A stretch of 64,000 nucleotides of DNA, taken from the NCBI RefSeq assembly GCF_008329585.1, contig NZ_NPKP01000002.1, positions 682,001 to 746,000 of the forward strand, given 5' to 3'. Below the pieces are notes generated by a model. It ran no database searches and was not told where the DNA came from. It saw only the letters and a list, made by a program, of their open reading frames with translations. Positions 18,785 to 27,571 of this stretch are shown in pieces. Position 1 is the stretch's first letter. Every line of letters starts with the position of its first letter. The position numbers and the translations under genes were made by a program. Origin of the DNA: Mycolicibacterium sp. P9-22 (GTDB lineage: Bacteria > Actinomycetota > Actinomycetes > Mycobacteriales > Mycobacteriaceae).

Positions 18785-21700
18785 GCGAGCAGGTGCGCAC
18801 CTTCGATCTGACCGGGCCACTGCCCGCACCGGGATCGACGACCGTGCTGGAGGCCAGCGCCGGCACCGGCAAGACCTTCGCGCTGGCCGGTCTGGTGACC
18901 CGGATGGTGGCCGAGGGCCGGGCCACGCTCGACGAAATGCTGCTCATCACCTTCGGCCGGGCCGCCAGCCAGGAACTGCGGGAGCGGGTGCGCGGCCAGA
19001 TCGTGGACGCGCTGGCAGCTTTCGCGGACCCGTCTGCCGCGGGCAATGATCTGCTGCGCCATCTCATCGCCGAGGACCGCAACGCGCGGCATCAGCGGCT
19101 CCGTGACGCGCTGGCCGGATTCGACGCGGCGACCATCGCTACCACCCATCAGTTCTGCCATATCGTGCTGAAATCGCTGGGGGTGGCCGGCGACAGCGAC
19201 AGCGGCGTGACCCTGGTGGAGAGCCTCGACGAGCTGGTGTCCGAGATCGTCGACGACCTGTACCTGGCCCGTTTCGGCAACGACGCCGACGCACCCCGGC
19301 TGAGCTACCGCGACGCCCAGAAGCTCGCGTCCCAGGTGGTGCGCAACCCCGCGACCGAGCTGCGGCCACTGGATGCCGACCCGGACTCGCTCACCGCGGA
19401 ATGCCTGAGCTTCGCGCGGGAAGTGCTGGCGGAGTTGGAGATCCGTAAACGGCGCCGCGGCGTGCTCGGCTATGACGATCTGCTGACCCGGCTGGCCGAC
19501 GCGCTGGCCGATCCCGACTCGGCGGCCCGGGTGCGGATGCCTCAACGCTGGCCGGTGGTGATGGTCGACGAGTTCCAGGACACCGACCCGGTGCAGTGGC
19601 AGGTCATCGAGCGGGCCTTCGCCGGGCAGTCGACGCTGATCCTGATCGGCGACCCGAAACAGGCCATCTACGCCTTCCGTGGCGGCGATATCGACACCTA
19701 CCTGCGGGCAGCCGAAACCGCCGGGGACAAGCAGACGCTGGGTATCAACTGGCGCAGCGACGCCGCCCTGGTGAACCGGCTGCAGGTGGTGCTGGGTGGC
19801 GCCCAACTCGGCGGGCCCGGCATCGTCGTGCACGAGGTGTCCGCGCATCACCGGGGCCACCGACTCGCCGGCGCACCGCACAACGATCCGTTCCGGTTGC
19901 GGGTGGTGACCCGCGGCGGCAAGGGCACCCGCACCATCGGGATCGACCGCCTCCGTGAGCACATCGGCCGCGACCTGGCCGCCGATATCGGTGCCTTACT
20001 GGCCGCCGGCACCACCTTCGCCGGGCGGCCGCTGGAGGCCCGCGATATCGCCGTCATCGTCGAGACCCACAAGGACGCCCGGGCATGCGACACCGCGCTC
20101 GCCGAGGCCGGTATCCCCGCGGTGTACACCGGGGATTCGAATGTGTTCGCCTCGGCCGCCGCGCAGGATTGGCTGTGCCTGCTGGAGGCGTTCGAGCAGC
20201 CGCACCGCCCCGGCCTGGTCCGGGCTGCGGCATCGACGGTGTTTTTCCGGGAGACCGCCGAAAGCCTTGCCGCCGGCGGTGATGCGCTCACCGATCGGGT
20301 CGCCGAGGAGCTGCGGAGCTGGGCCGGGCATGCCAGGGAACGCGGGGTGGCCGCGGTGCTGGAGGCCGCGCAGCTGGCCGGTATGGGCAAGCAGGTGCTG
20401 TCCTGGCAGGGCGGTGAGCGGTTGATGACCGACCTGGCGCATGTCACCCAGCTGCTGCAGAACGCCGCGCACCATGAGGGTTTCGGGTTGCCCGCGCTGC
20501 GGGACTGGCTGCGCACCCAGGCAGGCGAGGAGACCGGGTCGGCCGAACGCAACCGGCGCCTGGACAGTGACGCGGCCGCGGTGCAGATCATGACGGTGTG
20601 GGTGTCCAAGGGACTGCAGTACCCGATCGTGTATCTGCCGTTCGCGTTCAACCGATACTCACCGGACCCGAATCCGGTGCTGTACCACGACGACGACGGG
20701 GCCCGCTGCCTGTACGTGGGCGACCCCGATCCGGTGGTGCTGCGCACCGGTAAGGCCGAGGCCGCCGCCAATGACAGCAGGCTGACCTATGTGGCGATGA
20801 CGCGCGCCTGCTCACAGGTGGTGGCGTGGTGGGCGCCGTCCTGGGACGAACCCAACGGCGGGTTGTCGCGACTGATGCGAGGCCGCACCCCCGGCCAGGC
20901 CGAGGTGCCCGCCGTCTGCAGTCCCGCCAAGGTCTCGGACCTGGACGCGCTGGCCCGGCTGCGGGCGTGGGAGGAGGCCGGCGGCCCGGTGCTGGAGGAA
21001 TCGCTGATCGAGACGATCGCCGCCGCCCCTGCGGCAGCCGCGCCCACCGAGCTGGCGGTGCGGCACTTCCACCGCTCCATCGACACCTCGTGGCGGCGCA
21101 CCTCGTACTCCGGTCTGCTGCGCGCGGCCGAGGAGTCCCCGGTGTCCAGCGAGCCGGAAGTCGCCGAACTCGACGATGAGGTGGCCGATATCGCGCTGGT
21201 GGCACCGGCATCCGGTGACGATGTGCCCTCGCCGATGGCCGATCTTCCCAGTGGGGCGGCGTTCGGTTCACTGGTGCACGCGGTGCTGGAGACCGCCGAC
21301 CCACTCGCCGAGGATCTGACCGCCGAACTGACCGAGCAGGTGCGCACGCATACCGCGCGCTGGCCGGTGACCGTGGCGGCCGAGGAGCTGGCAGCGGCAC
21401 TGGTCCCCATGCACGACACCGATCTGGGCCCGCTGGCGCCGGGCACCACCCTGCGCCAGATCGGCCTGTCGGACCGGCTGCGGGAGTTGGACTTCGAGTT
21501 CCCACTGGCCGGCGGCGATACCGCCGCGGGAGAGTTCGCTCGGCTGTCCGATGTCGGTGCGCTGCTGGCCGAACACCTGGACGCCGACGATCCGCTGGCG
21601 TCCTATGCGGACCGGTTGTCGGCGGGTGCGCTGGGCCGACAACCGCTGCGGGGATATCTGTCCGGCTCGGTGGACGCCGTGCTGCGGATACCGAACGGGT

Positions 21701-22044
21701 CGGCCACGAAATACGTTGTCGTGGACTACAAGACCAACTGGCTGGGTATCGCCGACTCCCCGCTGACCGCCGCGGACTACGGCCGGGAACGCATGGTCGA
21801 GGCCATGTTGCACTCGGACTATCCGCTGCAGGCGTTGCTCTACAGCGTGGTGCTGCACCGTTATCTATCCTGGCGGTTGCCCGGCTATGACCCGCAGCGC
21901 CACCTCGGTGGGGTGATGTACCTGTTCGTGCGCGGCATGTGCGGTGCGCTCACCCCGGTGCAGGACGGCCATCCCGCCGGCGTCTTCAGCTGGGACCCGC
22001 CGGCCGCACTGACCATCGCGCTCTCGGGACTACTCGATGCTTGA
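18781..22044 (+). CDS. recB: Exodeoxyribonuclease V subunit RecB
   Basis: 1087-residue 3'-5' helicase and nuclease. The N-terminal superfamily 1 helicase has Walker A ASAGTGKT at about 25-32, Walker B DEFQD at 263-267, motif III GDPKQ at 290-294 and motif VI LTYVAMTRA at about 668-676. The C-terminal nuclease domain carries His833 (in LVHAVLE), Asp965 (SGSVDAV) and the catalytic Asp982-Tyr-Lys984 of DYKTNW, all intact. The GTG start overlaps the recC stop. Both helicase and nuclease centres look functional. Confidence 0.97.
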   Translation: MSEQVRTFDLTGPLPAPGSTTVLEASAGTGKTFALAGLVTRMVAEGRATLDEMLLITFGRAASQELRERVRGQIVDALAAFADPSAAGNDLLRHLIAEDRNARHQRLRDALAGFDAATIATTHQFCHIVLKSLGVAGDSDSGVTLVESLDELVSEIVDDLYLARFGNDADAPRLSYRDAQKLASQVVRNPATELRPLDADPDSLTAECLSFAREVLAELEIRKRRRGVLGYDDLLTRLADALADPDSAARVRMPQRWPVVMVDEFQDTDPVQWQVIERAFAGQSTLILIGDPKQAIYAFRGGDIDTYLRAAETAGDKQTLGINWRSDAALVNRLQVVLGGAQLGGPGIVVHEVSAHHRGHRLAGAPHNDPFRLRVVTRGGKGTRTIGIDRLREHIGRDLAADIGALLAAGTTFAGRPLEARDIAVIVETHKDARACDTALAEAGIPAVYTGDSNVFASAAAQDWLCLLEAFEQPHRPGLVRAAASTVFFRETAESLAAGGDALTDRVAEELRSWAGHARERGVAAVLEAAQLAGMGKQVLSWQGGERLMTDLAHVTQLLQNAAHHEGFGLPALRDWLRTQAGEETGSAERNRRLDSDAAAVQIMTVWVSKGLQYPIVYLPFAFNRYSPDPNPVLYHDDDGARCLYVGDPDPVVLRTGKAEAAANDSRLTYVAMTRACSQVVAWWAPSWDEPNGGLSRLMRGRTPGQAEVPAVCSPAKVSDLDALARLRAWEEAGGPVLEESLIETIAAAPAAAAPTELAVRHFHRSIDTSWRRTSYSGLLRAAEESPVSSEPEVAELDDEVADIALVAPASGDDVPSPMADLPSGAAFGSLVHAVLETADPLAEDLTAELTEQVRTHTARWPVTVAAEELAAALVPMHDTDLGPLAPGTTLRQIGLSDRLRELDFEFPLAGGDTAAGEFARLSDVGALLAEHLDADDPLASYADRLSAGALGRQPLRGYLSGSVDAVLRIPNGSATKYVVVDYKTNWLGIADSPLTAADYGRERMVEAMLHSDYPLQALLYSVVLHRYLSWRLPGYDPQRHLGGVMYLFVRGMCGALTPVQDGHPAGVFSWDPPAALTIALSGLLDA

Positions 22045-23680
22045 CGATTTCGAGCCCGCCGATATCCAGGTGGCCCAACGGTTGACGGCCCTGGCCGGGG
22101 AGACCTCGCCGGACGTGGCGATGGCCGTGCGACTGGTGGTGCGGGCGCTGCGTGGCGGCTCGGTGTGTGTGGATCTGCGTGCCGCGGCGCCGTCGGTGGG
22201 CCTGGTGGCCGATGATTGGCTGGCGGAGGTGGCGGCGAGCCCACTGGCCCAGACCCCGCCGGTGCTGCGGTTGTTCGGTGATCTGCTCTACCTGGACCGG
22301 TACTGGCTGGAGGAGCAGCAGGTGTGCGCCGACGTGCTGGCACTGGCCGGGACCGTCCCGCCCGGGCAGGCGCCGGACGTGCTGCGGCTGTTCGACGACG
22401 ACTACGCCGAGCAGCGGGCGGCCGCCAATTTGGCACTGTCCCAAGGGCTCACCGTGTTGACCGGCGGACCGGGCACCGGCAAGACGACGACGGTGGCGCG
22501 GCTGCTGGCCCTGTTGGCCGAGCAGGCGGCCCTGGAGGGCAGGCCCTCACCGCGGATCGCGCTGGCCGCGCCGACCGGCAAGGCGGCGGCACGGTTGCAA
22601 GAGGCGGTGCAGACCGCCGTCGACGAACTCGACGCGGCGGACCGCTCGCGGCTGACCGGTCTGCAGGCCACCACGCTGCACCGGTTGCTCGGATCGCGGC
22701 CCGACACCTCCTCGCGATTCCGCCATCATCGCGGGAACCGGTTGCCGCACGATGTCATCGTCGTCGACGAGACGTCGATGGTGTCACTGACCATGATGGC
22801 CCGGTTGTTGGAGGCGGTGCGCCCGGACACCCGGCTGCTGCTGGTGGGCGATCCCGATCAGCTGGCATCGGTGGAGGCCGGCGCGGTGCTTGCCGATCTG
22901 GTGCAGGGCCTGGGTTCCGCACGGGTGGCCTCGCTGACGACCTCGCACCGGTTCGGGGCCGATATCGGCGATCTGGCCGCCGCGGTGCGCGACGGAGATG
23001 CCGATGCCGCGCTGCAGGTGTTGCGGGCCGGTGGCGAGCACGTCGAATGGCTGCCCTCGGCGCGGTCACTGCGCGATGTGCTGCTGCCGCAAGCACTTCG
23101 GCTGCGGGAGGCGTGTGTGCTCGGCGACTCCGCGACCGCGCTGCAGACGCTGGAGGAGCACCGGCTGCTGTGCGCACACCGGCGCGGCCCGTTCGGTGTC
23201 GCGCACTGGAACCGCCAGGTGGAGCGGTGGCTGACCGAGGCGACCGGCGAGCCGTTGTGGTCCACGTGGTACGCGGGTCGGCCGATCCTGGTGACCGCCA
23301 ACGACTATGGACTCAAGCTGTACAACGGGGACACCGGAGTGACGGTGGCATCACCGGACGGGTTGCGGGTGGCGGTCGGAACACTGTCGTTCGCTCCGGG
23401 CCGGCTGGCGGAGGTGGAGACCATGCACGCGATGACGATCCACAAATCACAGGGCAGCCAGGCCGCCGAGGTGACGGTGCTGCTGCCACCCGAGGATTCC
23501 CGGTTGCTGACCCGCGAGCTGTTCTACACAGCGGTGACACGGGCCCGGCGCCGCGTGCGGGTGGTCGGCTCGGAGGCCGAGGTCCGCGCGGCGATCGACC
23601 GGCAGGCCGTGCGTGCCACCGGACTCGGACAGCGGTTGCGGCTCCATCCGGACCATCAATCCACGTTCGGTATCAATTGA
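22037..23680 (+). CDS. recD: Exodeoxyribonuclease V subunit RecD
   Basis: 547-residue 5'-3' helicase subunit. Walker A is TGGPGTGKTTT (Lys149), Walker B VVDETSM (Asp244-Glu245), motif III GDPDQLASVEAGAV, and the C-terminal motif TAVTRARRRV follows an ATPase motif THKSQGSQ. The ATG lies inside the recB end, with an 8-base overlap, so all three subunits are coupled. Length and order recC-recB-recD fit other mycobacteria. Confidence 0.97.
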   Translation: MLDDFEPADIQVAQRLTALAGETSPDVAMAVRLVVRALRGGSVCVDLRAAAPSVGLVADDWLAEVAASPLAQTPPVLRLFGDLLYLDRYWLEEQQVCADVLALAGTVPPGQAPDVLRLFDDDYAEQRAAANLALSQGLTVLTGGPGTGKTTTVARLLALLAEQAALEGRPSPRIALAAPTGKAAARLQEAVQTAVDELDAADRSRLTGLQATTLHRLLGSRPDTSSRFRHHRGNRLPHDVIVVDETSMVSLTMMARLLEAVRPDTRLLLVGDPDQLASVEAGAVLADLVQGLGSARVASLTTSHRFGADIGDLAAAVRDGDADAALQVLRAGGEHVEWLPSARSLRDVLLPQALRLREACVLGDSATALQTLEEHRLLCAHRRGPFGVAHWNRQVERWLTEATGEPLWSTWYAGRPILVTANDYGLKLYNGDTGVTVASPDGLRVAVGTLSFAPGRLAEVETMHAMTIHKSQGSQAAEVTVLLPPEDSRLLTRELFYTAVTRARRRVRVVGSEAEVRAAIDRQAVRATGLGQRLRLHPDHQSTFGIN

Positions 23681-23741
23681 TGCCCAACGAGTGTTGGATC
23701 GGCGATACCGGTGTGATCTACCCTTCACGAACCGCGAAAAT

Positions 23742-23753
23742 TGAAACGTTTCA
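23742..23753. promoter_or_regulatory. LacI-family operator-like palindrome
   Basis: TGAAACGTTTCA is a perfect 12-base palindrome with a central CG, the classic shape of LacI/GalR operators. It lies 41 bases upstream of the transporter start. No LacI-family regulator is encoded in this window. It is likely the operator of the transporter-enolase unit, repressed when the inducer sugar acid is absent. Confidence 0.7.
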
Positions 23754-23793
23754 CATTCTGGAAACGGGCGGTTGACTCGATGAGGAGTGGACG

Positions 23794-25080
23794 ATGAGAC
23801 CGGAAACCACTGCCCGATCTATCTGGTGGACAGCGTTTGTCGCAGGCATGGCGTCCTATATCGACGCCGCCGCAATCGTGACCAGCGGAACCGCGGTCGT
23901 CATGCTCAGCGACAGCATGGGCCTGAGCGCCGGGCAGATCGGCGCGGCATCGGCCTCACTCACGGTGGCCATCGCCATCGGCTCGGTGATCGGCGGACGC
24001 CTCGGAGACCGCTTCGGCCGGCGCTCGGTTTTCCTGGCCACCATGGCGGTGATCCTCGTGGGCGCAGTCGCTGTCATTCTGGCGCCGTCCTACGGCTATC
24101 TGGTTTCGGGTCTGGTGCTGATCGGCCTGGGCGCCGGCGCCGACCTGCCCGTCTCATTGGCAACGATCGCCGAGGCAGCCAAGGCCGGCCAGCGGGGCAG
24201 CCTGGTGACCTTCTCACATCTGCTCTGGAAGCTCGGGACCATCGCCAGCCTGGCGCTCGGTTCGGTGTTCGGCGATTCCGGACGAAGCGGCGCGCAGATC
24301 ATGTACGCCCACATCGCACTGGTCACCCTGCTGACACTGCTCGCGCGGATCGGACTGCCCGAATCGGACCGTTGGCAGACGGCCCGCGCGGTCGCGCTCG
24401 ACGACGCCACCGGGACACGGTCCAAGGGCGCGCTGCGCGAGCTGATGAAGCCGCCCTACGTGTTGTCATTCACCGCCCTGATCGTCTTCTACGCACTGAT
24501 GAACCTGGGCAGCAACACCAACGGCCAGTTCGGCGCCTATATGTTCGTCAAGGTCGCCGGATCGACTGTGAGTTACTTCTCGACGGTCAAGCTGATCGCC
24601 ACCGCGGTGGGGTTCTTCCTGGTCTTCGTGCTCATGAAGGTCGTCGACGGGCCCAATCGGATGAAGTGGTTCGTGTTCGGCGCGTTGTGCTCGGTCGCGG
24701 GCTCTGCCCTACCCGCGATCGCCGGACCGACGACCTTCACGCTTTCCACGATGCTCGTCCTCTGGGCGATCGGCACCGTGTTCGCGAGCGAGGCCATGAT
24801 GAAACTCTGGACCCAGGAATCGTTTCCGACGCTACTGCGCTCCACGGCCCAGGGCGCGATCATCGCGGCGGCCCGCGGCCTGGCAGCCGCGTTCGCTCTG
24901 TTGACGCCCACCATCCTGCTGGCCGGGCCGCGGGCGTTGTTCGCCTTCCTCGCCGTGGTGGTGGTGCTGGCAACCTCGACCGCCTTCTTCACCTTCCGGA
25001 ATCGCACAACCACTGAACTCGATGAAGACGAAGCTGCACAAGAGGTTTCGGACTCCGAAAGCGAAAGGATCAACAAGTGA
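23794..25080 (+). CDS. MFS transporter
   Basis: 428 residues with about 12 hydrophobic segments. The cytoplasmic loop 2-3 has the MFS motif (GGRLGDRFGRRSVF). The N-terminal half with ASYIDAAAIVTSGTAVVML resembles sugar or organic-acid porters (SP/metabolite:H+ symporter type). A GAGGAG precedes the ATG. The stop overlaps the following GTG by GTGA, so it is made with the enolase-superfamily enzyme that would act on the imported compound. A charged tail rich in Asp/Glu ends the protein. Confidence 0.9.
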   Translation: MRPETTARSIWWTAFVAGMASYIDAAAIVTSGTAVVMLSDSMGLSAGQIGAASASLTVAIAIGSVIGGRLGDRFGRRSVFLATMAVILVGAVAVILAPSYGYLVSGLVLIGLGAGADLPVSLATIAEAAKAGQRGSLVTFSHLLWKLGTIASLALGSVFGDSGRSGAQIMYAHIALVTLLTLLARIGLPESDRWQTARAVALDDATGTRSKGALRELMKPPYVLSFTALIVFYALMNLGSNTNGQFGAYMFVKVAGSTVSYFSTVKLIATAVGFFLVFVLMKVVDGPNRMKWFVFGALCSVAGSALPAIAGPTTFTLSTMLVLWAIGTVFASEAMMKLWTQESFPTLLRSTAQGAIIAAARGLAAAFALLTPTILLAGPRALFAFLAVVVVLATSTAFFTFRNRTTTELDEDEAAQEVSDSESERINK

Positions 25081-26246
25081 TCGCCTCCAGCTCGCCGGTG
25101 ATCGACAGCGTCAGCGTTCAGCTGTTCCAGAGCGCCAAGATGACAGAACTCGACTCGGACGGCCATGACCATCCCGGGCCGCGCACCGAGATCACGCTGG
25201 CGCTGTTGCGGATACGCGACACCGACGGCGTCGAAGGGGTGGTCGTCGGAAAGCCGGCCTACCTGCGGGCCGACCAAGTGGAACAGCACCTGCGCCCGGT
25301 GCTCACGGGCGCCGACCCATTGCGGCGCGAGCACATCGGCGAGGAACTGTTCAGACGTTCGCGGTCCCGGGCGGCCGAACTGCCTGACCACACCCTGAGC
25401 TATGTGGATCAGGCGTTGTGGGACCTGGCCGGGAAACGCTTCGCCACACCCGTGTGGAAGCTGCTCGGCGGCGCCAAGGAGCGAGTCCTCGCCTACGGCA
25501 GCGTCATGTGCGGTGACGACATCCCCGGAGGGCTGGCCACCCCCGAGGATTACGCCCGTTTCGCCGTCGAATTGGTCGAGCGTGGCTACCGCGGGATCAA
25601 GTTGCACACCTGGATGCCACCGATCGAGGGTGCGCCGAGTGTGGAACGAGACATCGCGGCATGCGCCGCGGTCAGGGAGGCGGTCGGTCCGGGTATCGAT
25701 CTGATGCTCGACGGATATCACTGGTATTCGCGGACCCAGGCGCTGCAGATCGGCAGGGCGCTCGATGAATTGAAGTTCGCCTGGTTCGAGGAGCCGATGG
25801 ACGAGTACTCGACGCAGTCCTACCGGTGGTTGTCCGAGCAGGTGGCAACGCCCGTGGTGGGACCGGAGACTGTCGCCGGTCGCCACCGGTCCCGGGCTGA
25901 CTGGGTGCTCGGCACCTGTGACATCTTGCGTGCGGGCGCAATGAACACCGGCGGAATCACGCCGGCTCTCAAGGCGGCACACCTTGCCGACGCGTTCGGC
26001 ATGGCCTGCGAGATCCACGGGCACGGCGCGGCCAATCTCGCGCTGGTCGGCGCCTCTCCCAACGCACCCTGGTACGAACGCGGACTGCTGCACCCGCAGG
26101 TGGACTATGACTGGGTGCCGCCGCATCAACTCGCGAACGTGGATCCGCTGGCCAAGGACGGCCATGTCGAGATGCCGTCACTGCCCGGCCTGGGTGAGCA
26201 GTTCGATTTCGAGTACATCGACGCTCACACGACCGCGAGGTACTGA
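25077..26246 (+). CDS. Mandelate racemase/muconate lactonizing enzyme family (enolase superfamily)
   Basis: 389 residues. The barrel shows the enolase-superfamily catalytic set: the Lys pair region RGIKLHTWMP, metal ligands Asp (DLMLDGYHWYS), Glu (FAWFEEPMDE) and Glu (VVGPETVAG), and a late His (ACEIHGHGAAN). The mixture of KxH and a His near the end suits acid-sugar dehydratases (galactonate/mannonate or similar), but substrate cannot be assigned without structure or assay. It is coupled to an MFS transporter and sits behind a LacI-type operator, so an inducible sugar-acid catabolic step is likely. Confidence 0.88.
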   Translation: MIASSSPVIDSVSVQLFQSAKMTELDSDGHDHPGPRTEITLALLRIRDTDGVEGVVVGKPAYLRADQVEQHLRPVLTGADPLRREHIGEELFRRSRSRAAELPDHTLSYVDQALWDLAGKRFATPVWKLLGGAKERVLAYGSVMCGDDIPGGLATPEDYARFAVELVERGYRGIKLHTWMPPIEGAPSVERDIAACAAVREAVGPGIDLMLDGYHWYSRTQALQIGRALDELKFAWFEEPMDEYSTQSYRWLSEQVATPVVGPETVAGRHRSRADWVLGTCDILRAGAMNTGGITPALKAAHLADAFGMACEIHGHGAANLALVGASPNAPWYERGLLHPQVDYDWVPPHQLANVDPLAKDGHVEMPSLPGLGEQFDFEYIDAHTTARY

Positions 26247-26278
26247 CCCGGCAGCCGCCGGGGAGTCAGATCCGTCGT

Positions 26279-26428
26279 TCAGACGGTCTTGGCGGCGAAG
26301 GCCGCGCTGGAGACGATGCCGATCGCCAGGGCGATCGTGCCGTATCCCAGGATCGCGGCGGCCACGACGGCGGCGATGGAGCCGGCGCCCAGCAAGACCA
26401 TCACTATGCCCAGAAGTACACCGCTCAT
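26279..26428 (-). CDS. Small membrane protein
   Basis: 49 residues with two hydrophobic segments (GVLLGIVMVLLGAGSIAAVV and ALAIGIVSSAAFAA) separated by a short Gly/Tyr turn. The ATG has AAAGGG at an ideal distance upstream. It is a likely inner-membrane peptide of unknown role. The longer open frame from 26470 has no support for its extra residues. Confidence 0.65.
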   Translation of the reverse strand: MSGVLLGIVMVLLGAGSIAAVVAAAILGYGTIALAIGIVSSAAFAAKTV

Positions 26429-26644
26429 GATCGGACCCTTTCGTATGACTGCCGTCACAATGTAGCGCATCGGGTGCGGTGAATCACAGTCAAACCGGCG
26501 TCTGTTCGGACACGATCACTTACGCGCATTTGCACAGCGCACAGCATGGTTTGCGATGATCCGGAACCGGAATTTTGTTAGTTAGGCGTAGTACCGCTCG
26601 CAGCCTGCGTCAGTAAGGTGAGCTAACCAATCCGCCGGCGCACA

Positions 26645-27535
26645 TCACGCTGCCTCAATGGCGTCGGCCACGCAGCGGAAGCCGATGTGGGTGGTGGAAC
26701 TGTCCTGGGATTGCGAGGACCGGGCCGCCGGGCGGTAACGGTGGCAGTATTCCGGTGCGCACAGGTGTGAGCCGCCCTTGAGCGCCTGGTTGATAGCCGG
26801 ATCACCGCCCGGAGCGGGGCAGCATCCGGACACCTCGGGGTGGGCGCGGTGCCGCGGGGTATAGCGGGTGGCCGTCCACTCCCACACGTTGCCGATCATG
26901 TCGAGCAGCCCGAAACCGTTGGCGGGGAAGGTGCCTACCGGCGAGGTGCCGGTCCAGCCGAGCGCGCCGTCATTGCGGTATGGGAACTTGCCCTGCCAGG
27001 TGTTGGCCATCAGCGTGCCGCCGGGCCGCACGTCGTCACCCCACGCATAGACCGATACCGCACCCGCGCCGGCGGCGTACTCCCACTGCTCCTCGGTCGG
27101 CAATCGCCGGCCGGCCCATGCCGCGTAGGCGGCGGCGTCGGGGTAAGCGACCTGCACCACCGGGTGATCGGGCCGATCCTCGACCGTAGAGCCCGGACCC
27201 GTCGGGTGCTTCCAGCACGCCCCGGGCACCCAGGTCCACCATTGCCGCCAGTCACGCAGGTTCACCGGTCCGGTGGTCGGCTGGAACACCAGCGAACCCG
27301 GTACCAGTTCCTCGGGCGGAACACCGGGAAACGCCGCCGGGTCGAGTTGCTGCTCGGCAACGGTGACATGGCCTGTCGCGGCCACGAACTCGGCGAACTG
27401 GGCATTGGTCACCGGATGCCGCTCGACCGCCAACGGCGCGACGACAACATCGTGCACCGGCGCTTCCTCGGGGTAGAAGTCCGGCGATCCCATGCGGTAG
27501 GTGCCGCCTGGGAGAGCGACCAGTTCGGTGAGCAT
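26645..27535 (-). CDS. Formylglycine-generating enzyme (FGE)
   Basis: 296-residue SUMF1-type enzyme that oxidises a Cys in sulfatase CxPxR motifs to formylglycine. The fold signature is seen in LVALPGGTYRMGS, GRRLPTEEQWEYAA, GNVWEWTA and GFRCVADA. Near the C-terminus GGSHLCAPEYCHRYRP has the Cys pair, five residues apart, that binds copper in active FGE, so it looks catalytically competent. There is no sulfatase gene in the window, so it must serve targets elsewhere. It follows the GH130-like gene by 36 bases and is likely in that unit. Confidence 0.92.
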   Translation of the reverse strand: MLTELVALPGGTYRMGSPDFYPEEAPVHDVVVAPLAVERHPVTNAQFAEFVAATGHVTVAEQQLDPAAFPGVPPEELVPGSLVFQPTTGPVNLRDWRQWWTWVPGACWKHPTGPGSTVEDRPDHPVVQVAYPDAAAYAAWAGRRLPTEEQWEYAAGAGAVSVYAWGDDVRPGGTLMANTWQGKFPYRNDGALGWTGTSPVGTFPANGFGLLDMIGNVWEWTATRYTPRHRAHPEVSGCCPAPGGDPAINQALKGGSHLCAPEYCHRYRPAARSSQSQDSSTTHIGFRCVADAIEAA

Positions 27536-27571
27536 GCGGACAGACTATGCACAGACCGCACATCGGGACCG

